From Geminisphaera colitermitum TAV2 (GTDB lineage Bacteria > Verrucomicrobiota > Verrucomicrobiia > Opitutales > Opitutaceae), in assembly GCF_000171235.2 (NCBI RefSeq), contig NZ_ABEA03000126.1, positions 62,001-126,000 of the forward strand: a stretch of DNA of 64,000 nt. Reading direction: 5' to 3'. The notes below the pieces were generated by a model, which made no database searches, was not told the DNA's origin, and saw only the letters and a list, made by a program, of their open reading frames with translations. Shown here one piece after another: positions 18,222-26,478 of this stretch. The position numbers and the translations under genes were made by a program. How positions within the stretch are numbered: the first letter of the stretch is position 1; the number at the start of each line of letters is the position of its first letter.

Positions 18222-19274
18222 ATGACCCCCCCCCGCCGAATCACTCAGAAGGATATTGCCCGGGCTGCCCGGCTCACCCCTGCGGCGGTCTCCCTCGCCC
18301 TGCGCAACGACCCAAGCATTCCGCCCCGCACTTGCGCCCGCGTGCAAAGGCTGGCGGCCAAGCTTGGTTACGCGCCCGATCCGATGTTGGGCGCATTGTC
18401 GCGTTATCGGCTGCGAACCAATCCCGTCGGTTTCCATGGAAATCTGGCCTGGCTGGCCTCGACCACCGCCGACTTCGACTGGCGGCAGATTCCGCATTTT
18501 GTGGAATACGTCGAGGGGGCCCGCGAGCAGGCCGTGCGCCACGGTTATAATTTGGCCATCCTCGATCTGACGGAGGCGGAAGGCTCCTGGCGGCGGGTCG
18601 GCGATGTCGCTATCGCCCGCGGCGTTCATGGTCTGCTGCTTTGTCCGCAACCGTATCCCGATGCCAGCATTTCCGGTCTGCATTGGGACAAGTTCTCCGT
18701 CGTTACTTTTGGATACAGCCTCAAGAATCCCGATCTGCATTCGGTCGCGCCGGCCCATTATCAGGCGACGCTTGATACAATGGAGCGGCTCCACGCCCTG
18801 GGTTATCGGAGAATCGGATTTGCCACGATTCGCAGTCACGACCAGCGCACGAATCATAACTTTCTCGCGGGCTATCTCGCGGTCAGGACGCTTCTCGGGC
18901 TTCCCGAGATTCCGCCCTATTTGGGTGAACACTGGTGGACCGAGGAAGCGTTGCGTGACTGGATTTCGAATCAGTGGCTGGATGCGGTTCTTACCTGCGA
19001 TGTGCGGTTCAATCGTTGCATTGAACAGTGGCGTCTGCCTGTGCCGCATCGTCTTGGTGTCGCCTGCCCGATGTTGCCTTCTGCCAGCAGCGGGCTGACC
19101 GGGATGCTGGAGGACAACCGGCGCATCGGTGCGGCCGCCGTGAATATGCTCGTCGCGATGATCCAGCGTAATGAGCGTGGCGTGCCCGGACATCCGCAAC
19201 GTCTTCTCATTCCGGGTTCGTGGCATCAGGGGACGACCCTGCGCAGGATTTCTCCTCCTGTCCGGGTCACTTAA
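18222..19274 (+). CDS. LacI-family transcriptional regulator with C9 run at codons 2-4
   Basis: A 350-residue regulator with the motif ITQKDIARAARLTPAAVSLAL at about 7-27 and a hinge AKLGYAPDPMLGALSRYR. The effector domain ends RLLIPGSWHQGTTL, as in other Opitutaceae-type LacI proteins. The start ATGACC runs straight into nine C (18226-18234), so any slippage would abolish translation at codon 3. It lies in tandem after another LacI gene and 56 bases before the 2-hydroxyacid dehydrogenase, with which it may be cotranscribed. Confidence 0.9.
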   Translation: MTPPRRITQKDIARAARLTPAAVSLALRNDPSIPPRTCARVQRLAAKLGYAPDPMLGALSRYRLRTNPVGFHGNLAWLASTTADFDWRQIPHFVEYVEGAREQAVRHGYNLAILDLTEAEGSWRRVGDVAIARGVHGLLLCPQPYPDASISGLHWDKFSVVTFGYSLKNPDLHSVAPAHYQATLDTMERLHALGYRRIGFATIRSHDQRTNHNFLAGYLAVRTLLGLPEIPPYLGEHWWTEEALRDWISNQWLDAVLTCDVRFNRCIEQWRLPVPHRLGVACPMLPSASSGLTGMLEDNRRIGAAAVNMLVAMIQRNERGVPGHPQRLLIPGSWHQGTTLRRISPPVRVT

Positions 19275-19330
19275 TTTATCAAGTAACGCGGCGGTTGTTA
19301 CTCGCGGATATTCGGGCGCAAGATGACGTC

Positions 19331-20395
19331 ATGCCCGCTATCCCGCTTGTCGAAGACTATTGCCCGCCGCGACCTTCGGTTCACGCCGCGACATCGCGCA
19401 TCCTCTTTGCCTTGGATCGCAGTGAGTGGGAACGGTTTTTTCCAAAAGGAGCCGCGGGCCTCGCGGCCAGTGGCCGGGCGGACTATTGCGATGTCGGGAC
19501 ACTGGCGGAGGCCGCTGTCTGGCGGGAGCAAATCTTGCGTATCCGTCCAAGCATTATCGTCAGCGCATGGCGCACGCCCGCCATCACGGACGAACTGACG
19601 CGCGCCGCAGGGGGACCCGTTGACTACGTTTGTCACGTCGCCGGTTCGGTGCGCCAACTCGTGACACGCGCCCAGATCGAAGCCGGTTTGATCGTCAGCA
19701 ACTGGGGTTCGCTCGTCGCTCCGATCGTGGCGGAACACACCTTGCTTCTCGTGCTCGCCGGACTGCGCAATTTGCCTGCGTGGCGTGGCGTTCTTGGCTG
19801 GCCCGATCATCTGCGCCGCGAACGACTCACGACGCGTTGCCTGCGTGGCAAGCGCGTTGCCATCCATGGTTTCGGCGCGATTGCACGCGAACTCATCGCG
19901 CTATTGAACCCGTTTGGCGTGTCGATCCACGCCTACTCGTCCGGCGTGCCCCTTTCCTTCATGCAAGAATACGGCGTGCACGCGGCGTCCTCGCTCGAAG
20001 GGCTTTGCGCTGGGGCCGACGTGTTTGTCACCTGCGAAGCTCTCACGCCTGCCACGCACGGCGTGATCGACGCAAAGGTTCTTGCCCGGCTGCCGGAGGG
20101 CGCGGTTTTCGTCAACGTGGGCCGCGGTCGGCTGGTGGACGAACATGCGCTCCTGCGCATTGCTCGCGAAAAACACCTGCGCGTCGCCAGCGACGTATTT
20201 GTTAACGAACCCATTGCGCCGGACTCCCCTTTTGTCGGCCTGCCCGATGCGCTGATTTCGCCTCACATCGGCGGTCCGACCGACGACTTGTATCCAATGT
20301 GTGGTGACTACGCTCTCGCCAACGTGAACCGCCATCTGGCGGGACAAGCGATTGAGTCGCTGGTGACTCTCACCGCCTACGATCGCTCAACCTAA
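19331..20395 (+). CDS. D-isomer-specific 2-hydroxyacid dehydrogenase
   Basis: A 354-residue NAD(P)-dependent dehydrogenase. The Rossmann motif is VAIHGFGAIAREL at about 176-188. Catalytic features are Arg in VNVGRGRLVDE near 266, Glu293 in FVNEP and His312 in SPHIGG. The start MPAIPLVED avoids overlap with the LacI gene. The family reduces 2-keto acids or oxidises 2-hydroxy acids (phosphoglycerate, glyoxylate, formate-like); this member's substrate is unknown. Its stop codon is followed without any spacer by a 14-base C run, and the PEP-CTERM gene begins 116 bases later. Confidence 0.9.
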   Translation: MPAIPLVEDYCPPRPSVHAATSRILFALDRSEWERFFPKGAAGLAASGRADYCDVGTLAEAAVWREQILRIRPSIIVSAWRTPAITDELTRAAGGPVDYVCHVAGSVRQLVTRAQIEAGLIVSNWGSLVAPIVAEHTLLLVLAGLRNLPAWRGVLGWPDHLRRERLTTRCLRGKRVAIHGFGAIARELIALLNPFGVSIHAYSSGVPLSFMQEYGVHAASSLEGLCAGADVFVTCEALTPATHGVIDAKVLARLPEGAVFVNVGRGRLVDEHALLRIAREKHLRVASDVFVNEPIAPDSPFVGLPDALISPHIGGPTDDLYPMCGDYALANVNRHLAGQAIESLVTLTAYDRST

Positions 20396-20409
20396 CCCCC
20401 CCCCCCCCC
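20396..20409 (+). repeat. C14 tract immediately after a stop codon
   Basis: Fourteen C starting on the base after the dehydrogenase TAA. Confidence 0.95.
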
Positions 20410-20511
20410 GCTGCCAACAACAATACACCAAACGTTGTCATTATTTTTCAACTACACGCTCAAACATCAGCCACCGATCCATAATCAACTCACCATCAAC
20501 CACCACCCGAC

Positions 20512-21891
20512 ATGAAAGCACAAAAACTCCTCCCGCCTGCCCTCCTGCCTCTGCTCCTCATCGCCTCGGCGATTTGCCTCTCCGCAACCACTTATCAGTG
20601 GAATAATGATGCCACCTCCTCCAACTGGAGCACTGTCACCAATTGGTCACCAAACGGCACGCCCGGCGAAGGCGACACCATCAGTACGCCGATCAAAGCT
20701 GGTGCTGCCTTAGTCAATGTAGATGTGTCCGTTCATGGCATGGACATTGGCTCTGGATGGACACTTCGTGGCACTGGTGGGACGGAGAAAACACTGACAA
20801 TTGGTGAAGGCGGGTTGATCAAATCTGGTTCGGGCACGCTGCTCATCCGGAATGATGGTTCCGCTTCAAGCATCACCTTCAACGTCATCACCAGTTCCAT
20901 CACCGTGAGCGATGGCTCCCTCTCTTTCGGTTCTGGCACCAACCCGCTTTCCTCCCTGAACGTCTCAGGCACAACGACCGTCGGTGCCTCCGGAACGCTC
21001 CCCCTATACGTTCTCGATGCTAATCTGGCGGGCGGATTGGAGAATGACGGTGTTGTCGGACTTAACGCGGGCCCCGACGCCAGCACAACCGTGCTCACCG
21101 TCGGCGGCATCACGGGCAGCGGTGAGATTCGTGTAGGCTCTGCCGCCAGCACAAGAAAGTCCACGCTCATCGTCTCCCTCGCTGCGGGGGAAAAAACATT
21201 CGCCGGAAAAATCATAAATGGCGGCACCGGCACCACGCTCACTCTGGAGAAAAATGGCGCAGGCACCCAAATCCTCTCCGGCAATACTAACACCTACAGC
21301 GGCGGCACAACCATCGACAAAGGCTCGCTTCTCGTTGCCAACACCAGCGGCAGCGGAGTCGGCACCGGCGCGGTTGCGGTGAAAAACGACGCCACCTTTG
21401 GCGGCACCGGAATCGTCGCCCTTGCAGCAGGCAACGCGATCACAGTCGAGTCCGGCGGCACCTTGCTCGGCGGCGATGGCGCCTCGCTCACAGGCGTTCT
21501 CACCATTGCCAACGACGTCACACTCCAGACCGGTTCCACAATCCGCCTGACCTTTGGAGCCGGAGGCACCCACTCGTCCATCGCCCGCACCGGCGGCACT
21601 TGGAACTTTGCCAACGACCAGTCCATCTTCTTCGACAACATCAACGACGGCGCGCAAACCGGAGTCGTTTATACCGGCATCATCACCGGCCTTGCCGCCG
21701 ATCCCGGTGTATCCGGTTGGACGATTGCCAACGCTGGCTGGACAGGCATTTTCTCTTACGCCAACGGTTCGGTCAGCGTCGTGTTGAGCACCGCCATTCC
21801 CGAGCCAGCTTCCATTGCAACCCTTCTCGCCGCCGCCGCCGTGCTTGCCACATGCTGCATCTGCCGCCGCCGCCGCCACTCCATCCGTTAA
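20512..21891 (+). CDS. PEP-CTERM protein with autotransporter-like beta-strand repeats
   Basis: A 459-residue exported protein. A signal peptide (MKAQKLLPPALLPLLLIA) is followed by a beta-helix-like body rich in Gly, Thr and Ser, with the autotransporter-associated motifs KNGAGTQILSGNTNTYSGG and TTIDKGSLLVANTSGSGVG. The C-terminus has IPEPASIATLLAAAAVL and a basic CRRRRHSIR end, the PEP-CTERM exosortase signal. It is probably a surface-displayed or matrix protein. It is followed after 40 bases by a pseudopilin gene and then a heparinase-like gene, the same order as elsewhere in the window. Confidence 0.9.
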   Translation: MKAQKLLPPALLPLLLIASAICLSATTYQWNNDATSSNWSTVTNWSPNGTPGEGDTISTPIKAGAALVNVDVSVHGMDIGSGWTLRGTGGTEKTLTIGEGGLIKSGSGTLLIRNDGSASSITFNVITSSITVSDGSLSFGSGTNPLSSLNVSGTTTVGASGTLPLYVLDANLAGGLENDGVVGLNAGPDASTTVLTVGGITGSGEIRVGSAASTRKSTLIVSLAAGEKTFAGKIINGGTGTTLTLEKNGAGTQILSGNTNTYSGGTTIDKGSLLVANTSGSGVGTGAVAVKNDATFGGTGIVALAAGNAITVESGGTLLGGDGASLTGVLTIANDVTLQTGSTIRLTFGAGGTHSSIARTGGTWNFANDQSIFFDNINDGAQTGVVYTGIITGLAADPGVSGWTIANAGWTGIFSYANGSVSVVLSTAIPEPASIATLLAAAAVLATCCICRRRRHSIR

Positions 21892-21912
21892 ACAAGCAAC
21901 TCATCATCCCCT

Positions 21913-21926
21913 CCCCCCCCCCCCCC
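21913..21926 (+). repeat. C14 tract 5 bases before pseudopilin ATG
   Basis: Fourteen C, 21 bases after the PEP-CTERM stop and ending five bases before the next ATG, where a Shine-Dalgarno sequence would normally sit. Confidence 0.95.
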
Positions 21927-21931
21927 GCGTC

Positions 21932-22585
21932 ATGTTGCACCCCACTTCACGCTCCATTCGAGGATTCACACTGATCGAATTACTCACGGTCGTCGCCATC
22001 ATCGGCATCCTCAGCGCCATCCTGCTGGTGACGCTCGGCAAGGCGCGCTCCATGGCGGATCGCGCCTCCACGACCGCCAGCCTTCGCTCCACCGGACTCG
22101 CCATCGCAGCCTACTCGATGGACGACCGCCAAGGCCGTCTTCCCGGCAATCTCAACATCGGCCAGCATCCATATTACTCCACAAACACCACGACAAAATA
22201 CCTCAGTAAACACCTCTATCGCTATTTCAGTGATCCCGAACCGACTGCCACACCCCGCCTCTCCTCCGGCCTCGGCAACCGAGCCTACGAACGTCAACGC
22301 ACGGCACTGAACATGGGCTTCGACACGGTTGCTTACATGGTTCCCACACAAATCGGCGTCGGCACGAACAAGTATGATTATCCCTTCGGTGATCCCAACA
22401 AAACTGAGATCAACTCCATGCCGATGTCACAACTTACCCACTACAACCCAAGTCAAAACTGGGCATTGACGGAGGCCGACAAAAAGAACCGCACAGGCAA
22501 TACCTACCTCCCCGAACCTTCACTCGGAAACATTCGCATGACACTCTACTTCGACTGGCACGTCGCCCCCGTGAAAGTGCAATAA
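21932..22585 (+). CDS. Pseudopilin-like protein
   Basis: A 217-residue protein. MLHPTSRSIR is a short basic leader before [17 protein letters not shown] with Gly at -1 and Glu at +5. The conserved LRSTGLAIAAYSMDDRQGRLP follows, and the C-terminus ends TLYFDWHVAPVKVQ, a DWH variant of the usual DGH motif shared with the pseudopilin at 6912-7625. It lies between a PEP-CTERM gene and a heparinase-like gene, with 14-base C runs on both sides, so all three appear to form one operon. Confidence 0.87.
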   Translation: MLHPTSRSIRGFTLIELLTVVAIIGILSAILLVTLGKARSMADRASTTASLRSTGLAIAAYSMDDRQGRLPGNLNIGQHPYYSTNTTTKYLSKHLYRYFSDPEPTATPRLSSGLGNRAYERQRTALNMGFDTVAYMVPTQIGVGTNKYDYPFGDPNKTEINSMPMSQLTHYNPSQNWALTEADKKNRTGNTYLPEPSLGNIRMTLYFDWHVAPVKVQ

Positions 22586-22610
22586 CCCATCAATTTTCTC
22601 GCGCTCCCCT

Positions 22611-22624
22611 CCCCCCCCCCCCCC
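22611..22624 (+). repeat. C14 tract between pseudopilin and lyase genes
   Basis: Fourteen C starting 26 bases after the pseudopilin stop and ending 36 bases before the lyase ATG. Confidence 0.95.
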
Positions 22625-22660
22625 TCTCCCGCACGAACGTATCCATTTTCTTATTACGAC

Positions 22661-24922
22661 ATGTCAACTCTCCGCTTGTATTCACTATTCATGACAGCAG
22701 GCATTTTTCTGACTACGCTTTCTGCGATAGCAGCCCCTTCCGCCAAAGAAAACCTCGCTGCCCTGCACCTTGGCGAATTCGCGCTCTCGCCGGACAAAAT
22801 CGGCGTCCACCCACGCCTCTTCACCGACGCCGCCAAAATCGAAGCCGCCAAAAAACAGCACCGCGACGATCCGACGTTTTTTGCCCCTTACCTGCCCACC
22901 CCCCCCTTCGGCAAAGTGCTTTTGGATACGGCCACCCTGCCGCGCCAACAGCAGATTATTTTCGACCTCTGCCACGTCGCCGCCGCCTGGCGCGTCACTG
23001 GTGACGAAGCCCTGCGCAAACACCTGCTGCAAGACTGGGCACCCGCGCTCGAAAACTACCAAACCATCGTCACCAAGAACCTCGGAGGCGGTCAGGGACT
23101 CACCGCCGGGCACGTCCTCCTCGGACTCGCCTTTGCCTACGACACCCTGCACGGCGCCTTCGATCCCGACTTCGAAGCCCTCCTGCGCAAAACCCTCATT
23201 GCCCAAGCCGCGCAACTTCACGCGGACCTCATCTGGCGCACGAGTTTTTCCTACGAACAAAACCACCTCATCATCCCCGTATGCGGCCTCGCCACCGCCG
23301 CGCTCGCCGTCGCGGACGAACACCCGGCGGCGCGCGACTGGGGCGTGTTTTCCCAAAACCTCGCCAAGCGCTGCCTCGCCGCCATTGCGCACGACGGCTG
23401 GTTTTTTGAAGGCACCTCCTACTGGAGCTACACCATGCAATTCCCCGCCGCCTACGCGCTCGCCCTCAAAGAGTCCACCGGACGCGACCTCTTTACCGAG
23501 CCCCCCTTTCGCGACGCCGCCCTGTTTCTCGCCCACATGTTTCTGCCCAATCCGCGCTTCGTTTTTGATTTCGGCGACTGGGGCCCCCGCACCAACGGCG
23601 ACGGCGTCACTGCCCAAAAAGGCTACGAACTCCCCTGGCACACCCTCAAAAGCGGCGTGAAACACTTCCCCGTCATGGCGATCTTGCAGAGCACGCAAGA
23701 CCCCTTTCTCGCCGCCTTCATTGCCCGCCAGAAAAAAGCGCGCGCCGACATCAACATCCCCATCGACTCCGCCTTCAGCATTCTCTGGCAGGAAAAACCC
23801 TTTCCCGCCGACGCCGAGCAAGGCTACACCACGCGCCCGCCGTATCATTATTTCAATGACATGGACATCCTTCACTGGCGCTCCGACTGGTCCGATCCCG
23901 ACGCCACCGCCCTCGCATTCAAATCCGGTCCCCCCGCCGGACACCGCGTCGGGGAACTCCTCCCCAATCACCCCGAATGGAAACCCTCGCTCGGCCACGC
24001 GCACCCCGACGCCGGCTCCTTCCTCCTCTTTGCCAAAGGCGTTTTTCTTGCCAACGACACCGGCTACACCGGCAAAAAAGAAACCGCCGATCACAACTCC
24101 ATTCTCATCGACGGCGTTGGTCAGGCACGTGGCGGCACGCCCTGGGGAACCTTCCCGATAAAAAACTACCCCAAATACAACAAAATCCAACTTCGTGATA
24201 CATGGCTCACCCCGCGCGTAGCCGCCGCCACCGCGGTTTTTGCCGATGCCTACGACGTGCCGGATTTTGCGATGGAGCGCGTCAACCGCCACCTCATGCT
24301 CATTCAAGGACGCTTCCTCGTCATCCTCGACGACCTTCGCTCCGCCAAACCGCACACCTACCAATTCCGCCTCCACGGAGACCGCGAGCCAGTCGCCCTC
24401 GACGAACGCCGCGTGCTCTTCCAAAACGGTCCCGCGCAACTCGTGCTCCACTCGCTGGGGACCGTCGCCAAACGCACCATTGCCCCCACCATCGTCGAAA
24501 CGGAACTCTACCCGCAAAAACCATCACGTCCACAACGTCGCGGCTTTCACATTGCCCTCGATTCGCCCAAGACGGAAAACCATCTCTTTGTCACCGCCGC
24601 CTGCATACAGAGCGGTAGTGAATCTCCCGATACCTTCACTGCCGTGCAGGAATCCCCCGGACGCCTGCGCCTTTCAGACGGAAAACAAACCTGTGTGGTC
24701 TGGCTCGGCGAATCCGCCGGACTCGAAGGGAGCTTCGCATATGCGCTGTTGGATTCCCATGGCGTCCCCGTCACTGTCGGACTGAACGGAAAAAATCTGT
24801 CTGACGATCGCCTGTCCATTCGGATGGAAACTTCAGGTGCGGCCGAATTTACTCTGGACCAATCCGGCGTATGGAAGCCGGTTACGGACGGGCAATCCGC
24901 TGGAGTCATCCAGACAAGATGA
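22661..24922 (+). CDS. Heparinase II/III-like polysaccharide lyase
   Basis: A 753-residue exported protein. The signal peptide ends near AIAA-PSAKEN. An alpha/alpha toroid (about 40-400) contains VHPRLFTDAAKI, WRTSFSYEQNHLIIP and GWFFEGTSYWSYTMQFP. The C-terminal beta-sandwich of the heparinase II/III family has GHAHPDAGSFLLFAKG and TADHNSILIDGVGQ, whose His and Tyr/Asn residues usually serve metal binding and catalysis. Such lyases cleave uronic-acid polysaccharides (glycosaminoglycans, alginate or similar) by beta-elimination. Substrate cannot be assigned. It ends a PEP-CTERM/pseudopilin/lyase operon. Confidence 0.88.
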   Translation: MSTLRLYSLFMTAGIFLTTLSAIAAPSAKENLAALHLGEFALSPDKIGVHPRLFTDAAKIEAAKKQHRDDPTFFAPYLPTPPFGKVLLDTATLPRQQQIIFDLCHVAAAWRVTGDEALRKHLLQDWAPALENYQTIVTKNLGGGQGLTAGHVLLGLAFAYDTLHGAFDPDFEALLRKTLIAQAAQLHADLIWRTSFSYEQNHLIIPVCGLATAALAVADEHPAARDWGVFSQNLAKRCLAAIAHDGWFFEGTSYWSYTMQFPAAYALALKESTGRDLFTEPPFRDAALFLAHMFLPNPRFVFDFGDWGPRTNGDGVTAQKGYELPWHTLKSGVKHFPVMAILQSTQDPFLAAFIARQKKARADINIPIDSAFSILWQEKPFPADAEQGYTTRPPYHYFNDMDILHWRSDWSDPDATALAFKSGPPAGHRVGELLPNHPEWKPSLGHAHPDAGSFLLFAKGVFLANDTGYTGKKETADHNSILIDGVGQARGGTPWGTFPIKNYPKYNKIQLRDTWLTPRVAAATAVFADAYDVPDFAMERVNRHLMLIQGRFLVILDDLRSAKPHTYQFRLHGDREPVALDERRVLFQNGPAQLVLHSLGTVAKRTIAPTIVETELYPQKPSRPQRRGFHIALDSPKTENHLFVTAACIQSGSESPDTFTAVQESPGRLRLSDGKQTCVVWLGESAGLEGSFAYALLDSHGVPVTVGLNGKNLSDDRLSIRMETSGAAEFTLDQSGVWKPVTDGQSAGVIQTR

Positions 24923-24936
24923 GTCGGATTGCGTCA

Positions 24937-25190
24937 TTAGAGCATTTACAATTGAGATGTAGCCGTCGCCCTAACGGTAGGGAGGCCTTTGTGCCCTCTG
25001 TCGAGGGCAGCCCTTCGGGCCATCGTCTTCGGCGATGCCATCTCCGCGCTGCTGCGCTCCGTCCGAGGCCTCCGAAACCACGCTCCATCTACCTATGAAT
25101 TTCGCATCTTCACACTACGCACGGCGGAGGCCTCGGAGAGGCCTCCCTACCAGGTATCAAATGGCTACAGCTTAAATGAAATTGCTCTAA
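24937..25190. repeat. MITE-like interspersed element, copy 1
   Basis: Terminal inverted repeats TTAGAGCA and TGCTCTAA bound the element, with further mirrored blocks TGTAGCC/GGCTACA and GGTAGGGAGGCC/GGCCTCCCTACC. Between them is a hairpin-rich block (about 24988-25063) and a roughly 50-base core flanked by inverted GAGGCCTCCG. It lies in the gap between the convergent lyase and hisC genes (24923-25275); nothing else is seen there. Confidence 0.85.
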
Positions 25191-25275
25191 AACATCCTGC
25201 AGGCGCGAATCGTGCGGGATCTCCAGGCGCATTCTTAGGCGACGGGCGATGAGGGATTTGGAGAACATCCGTTGC

Positions 25276-26376
25276 CTACGGTTGCAGGACGGCGCCGAGT
25301 CCGCGGAGGAGACGGGTGTTTTGCTCTGTAGTGCCTACGGTGATACGTATCCAGTCGGGCAGGCCGTAGCCGGCGACGGGACGAACGATCACGCCCCGGC
25401 TCTGGAGTTCGGCAAAGACACGGGCGCCGTGACCGGTCTTCGCAAGGATGAAATTGGCGTGGCTGGGCACGGTTTCGATGCCGAGTTCGCGCAGTCCGGC
25501 GGCGATTTGCGCGAGGCCGGCGCGGTTGCTGGCGAGGCTGCGGGTCACGAAATCGTGGTCGTCGAGCGCGGCTTCGGCGGCGGCGAGCCCGATGGCGTTG
25601 ACGTTGAAGGGCTGGCGCACGCGGTTGAGCAGCGAGGCGAGTTCGGCGCTGCAATAACCGTAGCCCACACGCAGCGAGGCGAGGCCGTAGATTTTGGAAA
25701 AGGTGCGCAGTCCAATGACGTGACGGCCTTCGGCAATGAGGGGGCGGAGGTCGGCCACGTAATCGCCTTCGAGAAATTCGGCGTAGGCTTCGTCGAGCAC
25801 GAGGACGACGTGGGGGGGGAGGGCGCGGGCAAAGGCGAGCAGGTCAGCGGCGGGGGTGGCGGTGCCGGTGGGGTTGTTGGGGCTGGCCACAAAGACGAGC
25901 TTCGTGCGCGGGGTGATCGCGGCGGCGAGCGCGGGGAGGTCGTGGGTGTGGTTGACGAGGGGAACTTCCACGGGGCGCGCGCCAAAGAGGAGGGCAACGA
26001 GTTTGTAAACGATGAAGGCGGGGTTGCCCATGACGACTTCATCGCCGGGGCGGAGAAAGAGGTGCCCAAGAAGTTCGAGGAGTTCGTTGGAGCCGTTGCC
26101 GACGACAAACTGGGCGGGCGGCAGTCCGTGGCGGGCGGAGAGTTTGTTGCGGAGGGAGATGCAGCCGCCGTCGGGGTAGAGTTCGGCGTGCCGGAGGGCG
26201 GCGGTGGCGGCGGCGACGGCGCGGGGCGAGGGGCCGAGGGCGTTTTCGTTGGAGGCGAGTTTGATGATGGTCGCCGGGTCGAGGCCGAGTTCGCGGGCGA
26301 CGTCTTCTATGGGTTTTCCGGGTTCGTAGGTGGGTTGGGTGAGGACGGTCGGATTGACGAGGTCGGTGAGTTTCAT
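25276..26376 (-). CDS. hisC: Histidinol-phosphate aminotransferase
   Basis: A 366-residue fold-type I PLP aminotransferase converting imidazole-acetol phosphate and glutamate to histidinol phosphate. HisC features are KLASNENALGPSP at 39-51, YPDGG, NGSNELLEL, the SPNNPTG motif at 165-171, DEAY at 195-198 and the PLP lysine Lys228 in RTFSKIYGLASLRVGYG. The C-terminal RPVAGYGLPDWIRITVG is also typical. It is alone on the minus strand, with no other his gene beside it, so it could also serve aromatic amino acid transamination as in some HisC proteins. Confidence 0.93.
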   Translation of the reverse strand: MKLTDLVNPTVLTQPTYEPGKPIEDVARELGLDPATIIKLASNENALGPSPRAVAAATAALRHAELYPDGGCISLRNKLSARHGLPPAQFVVGNGSNELLELLGHLFLRPGDEVVMGNPAFIVYKLVALLFGARPVEVPLVNHTHDLPALAAAITPRTKLVFVASPNNPTGTATPAADLLAFARALPPHVVLVLDEAYAEFLEGDYVADLRPLIAEGRHVIGLRTFSKIYGLASLRVGYGYCSAELASLLNRVRQPFNVNAIGLAAAEAALDDHDFVTRSLASNRAGLAQIAAGLRELGIETVPSHANFILAKTGHGARVFAELQSRGVIVRPVAGYGLPDWIRITVGTTEQNTRLLRGLGAVLQP

Positions 26377-26478
26377 GTGCGGGGAGAATGGAAGAGGGGG
26401 AGGCGGGGGGATGGGAAGAAGGAAAGCGAGGGGGGGGGTTGGCTTGACGCGATGTGTGAGGCGTTAATCGTGCGGGGC

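Noticed and set aside
25249-26451. Long plus-strand reading frame running into the glycosidase gene
   Set aside because: It is the complement of hisC, whose catalytic motifs are intact on the minus strand. The glycosidase begins at its own signal peptide at 26479.
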